From Planctomycetota bacterium (GTDB lineage: Bacteria > Planctomycetota > Phycisphaerae > WQYP01), in the NCBI GenBank assembly GCA_021805585.1, contig JAJZEY010000106.1, positions 1 to 6,105 of the forward strand: a stretch of DNA of 6,105 nt. The letters run 5' to 3'. A program made the translations under genes and the position numbers. The notes under the pieces were generated by a model, which was given only the letters and a program-made list of their open reading frames with translations, searched no databases and was not told the DNA's origin. Shown one piece after another: positions 5,504 to 6,105 of the stretch (positions within the stretch are counted from its first letter, which is position 1; each line of letters starts with the position of its first letter).

Positions 5504-6105
5504 TCAACCGGCGGTGGGAAGAATGCGGTCCGACGGCTCGACCATGGTGGCCGGATTCAGCAATTCATCGAGTTGGCCGGCGGAAAGTTCGGTTTTTTCC
5601 GCAGCCACCTGACGGATGGTTTTGCCGGTTTTGGCAGCCTCTTTGGCAATTGCCGCTGCGGTTTCATAACCGACGACCGGTGCCAGAGCGGTGGCCAGCA
5701 TCAGGCCGGCTTCCACCAATTCCGGGCCGCGCCGCGTGGCGGACAAGCCATTCACGCATTGGTCGGCAAAATTAGCCGCCGCCCGTCCCAGCAGCACCAC
5801 CGACTCATTTAATGCCGCCGCCACCACGGGGATGGTTACAATTAATTCAAAATTTCCCGCCGCCGCCGCCGCCGTGACCGTGGCATCATTCCCGATGACG
5901 CGCTGGCAGACCATAAGCAGGCGCTCGGCAATGACCGGATTCACTTTTCCCGTCATAATGGAACTGCCGGGCTGCACAGCTGGAATCTCAATTTCGGCAA
6001 AGCCGGCCCGCGGGCCGCAGCTCATCCAGCGGATATCGTTGGCGATTTTGGTCAGGCTGATGGCGATAGCTTTGAGCACGCCGGAGGCAAACGCGGCGGG
6101 AAATT
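5504..6105 (-). CDS. fumC: Class II fumarate hydratase, C-terminal part
   Basis: Only the last 199 residues are in the window; the roughly 270 N-terminal residues of a typical 460-470-residue enzyme lie beyond the right edge. The enzyme interconverts fumarate and malate in the TCA cycle as a cytoplasmic homotetramer. The visible part follows the fumarase order: KIANDIRW, then GPRAGFAEIEIP, the superfamily signature loop GSSIMTGKVNP, IGNDATV, GNFEL, and a C-terminal domain with VGYETAAAIAKEAAKTGKTIRQVA and a closing NPATMVEP resembling the RPEQMV end of E. coli FumC. GNFEL favours fumarase over aspartase, which usually has GQLQLN here. Two things are odd. The signature has Thr (codon 5951-5953) where Pro is usual. 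The stretch before GNFEL is five alanines, part of which is encoded by a CCG/GCC tract at 5857-5874, and ELN is ELI. The key Ser, Lys and Asn of the loop are intact, so I expect an active or related lyase. The stop is TGA at 5504-5506. Confidence 0.9.
   Translation of the reverse strand, partial: FPAAFASGVLKAIAISLTKIANDIRWMSCGPRAGFAEIEIPAVQPGSSIMTGKVNPVIAERLLMVCQRVIGNDATVTAAAAAGNFELIVTIPVVAAALNESVVLLGRAAANFADQCVNGLSATRRGPELVEAGLMLATALAPVVGYETAAAIAKEAAKTGKTIRQVAAEKTELSAGQLDELLNPATMVEPSDRILPTAG

Overview
This window looks like chromosomal DNA from a moderately GC-rich bacterium. My best guess is the Planctomycetes–Verrucomicrobia–Lentisphaerae group. That guess rests on three things: a large cytoplasmic GH63-type glucosidase, a secreted PQQ/WD-like beta-propeller protein, and an interspersed fold-back repeat whose translations (such as DILVCGKSTGRNDC and QTFLSVEKAQAG) I remember as common in translated intergenic DNA of that group. 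No rRNA, tRNA or marker gene is present to test this.

Layout from left to right. Positions 1-1020 (+) hold the C-terminal part of an NTPase-like protein that I read tentatively as KAP-family; its Walker A region lies outside the left edge. A 69-bp gap separates it from a convergent gene. Positions 1090-2142 (-) encode a 350-residue exported beta-propeller protein. Positions 2143-2629 are a 487-bp intergenic region with a candidate -10 box and two tandem copies of a composite repeat with strong hairpin potential. Positions 2630-5305 (-) encode an 891-residue GH63/MGH1-like glycoside hydrolase. Positions 5306-5503 are intergenic. From 5504 to the right edge (-) lies the C-terminal 199 residues of a class II fumarase (fumC).

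The three minus-strand genes run fumC, glucosidase, propeller, but gaps of 198 and 487 bp argue against a tight operon. Fumarase belongs to the TCA cycle and the GH63 enzyme to intracellular alpha-glucoside turnover. The propeller protein is predicted to sit outside the cytoplasmic membrane with no specific function visible. The NTPase on the opposite strand belongs to a different transcription unit and could mark the edge of an accessory or defence region, which cannot be tested here.

The most unusual sequence is the repeat region. Each copy pairs a 25-bp module that can form two alternative small hairpins with a 47-bp double palindrome: each half folds on itself, and the two halves also pair with each other. 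I did not find a convincing complete new system. The repeat pair and the altered fumarase signature loop are the points most worth checking.
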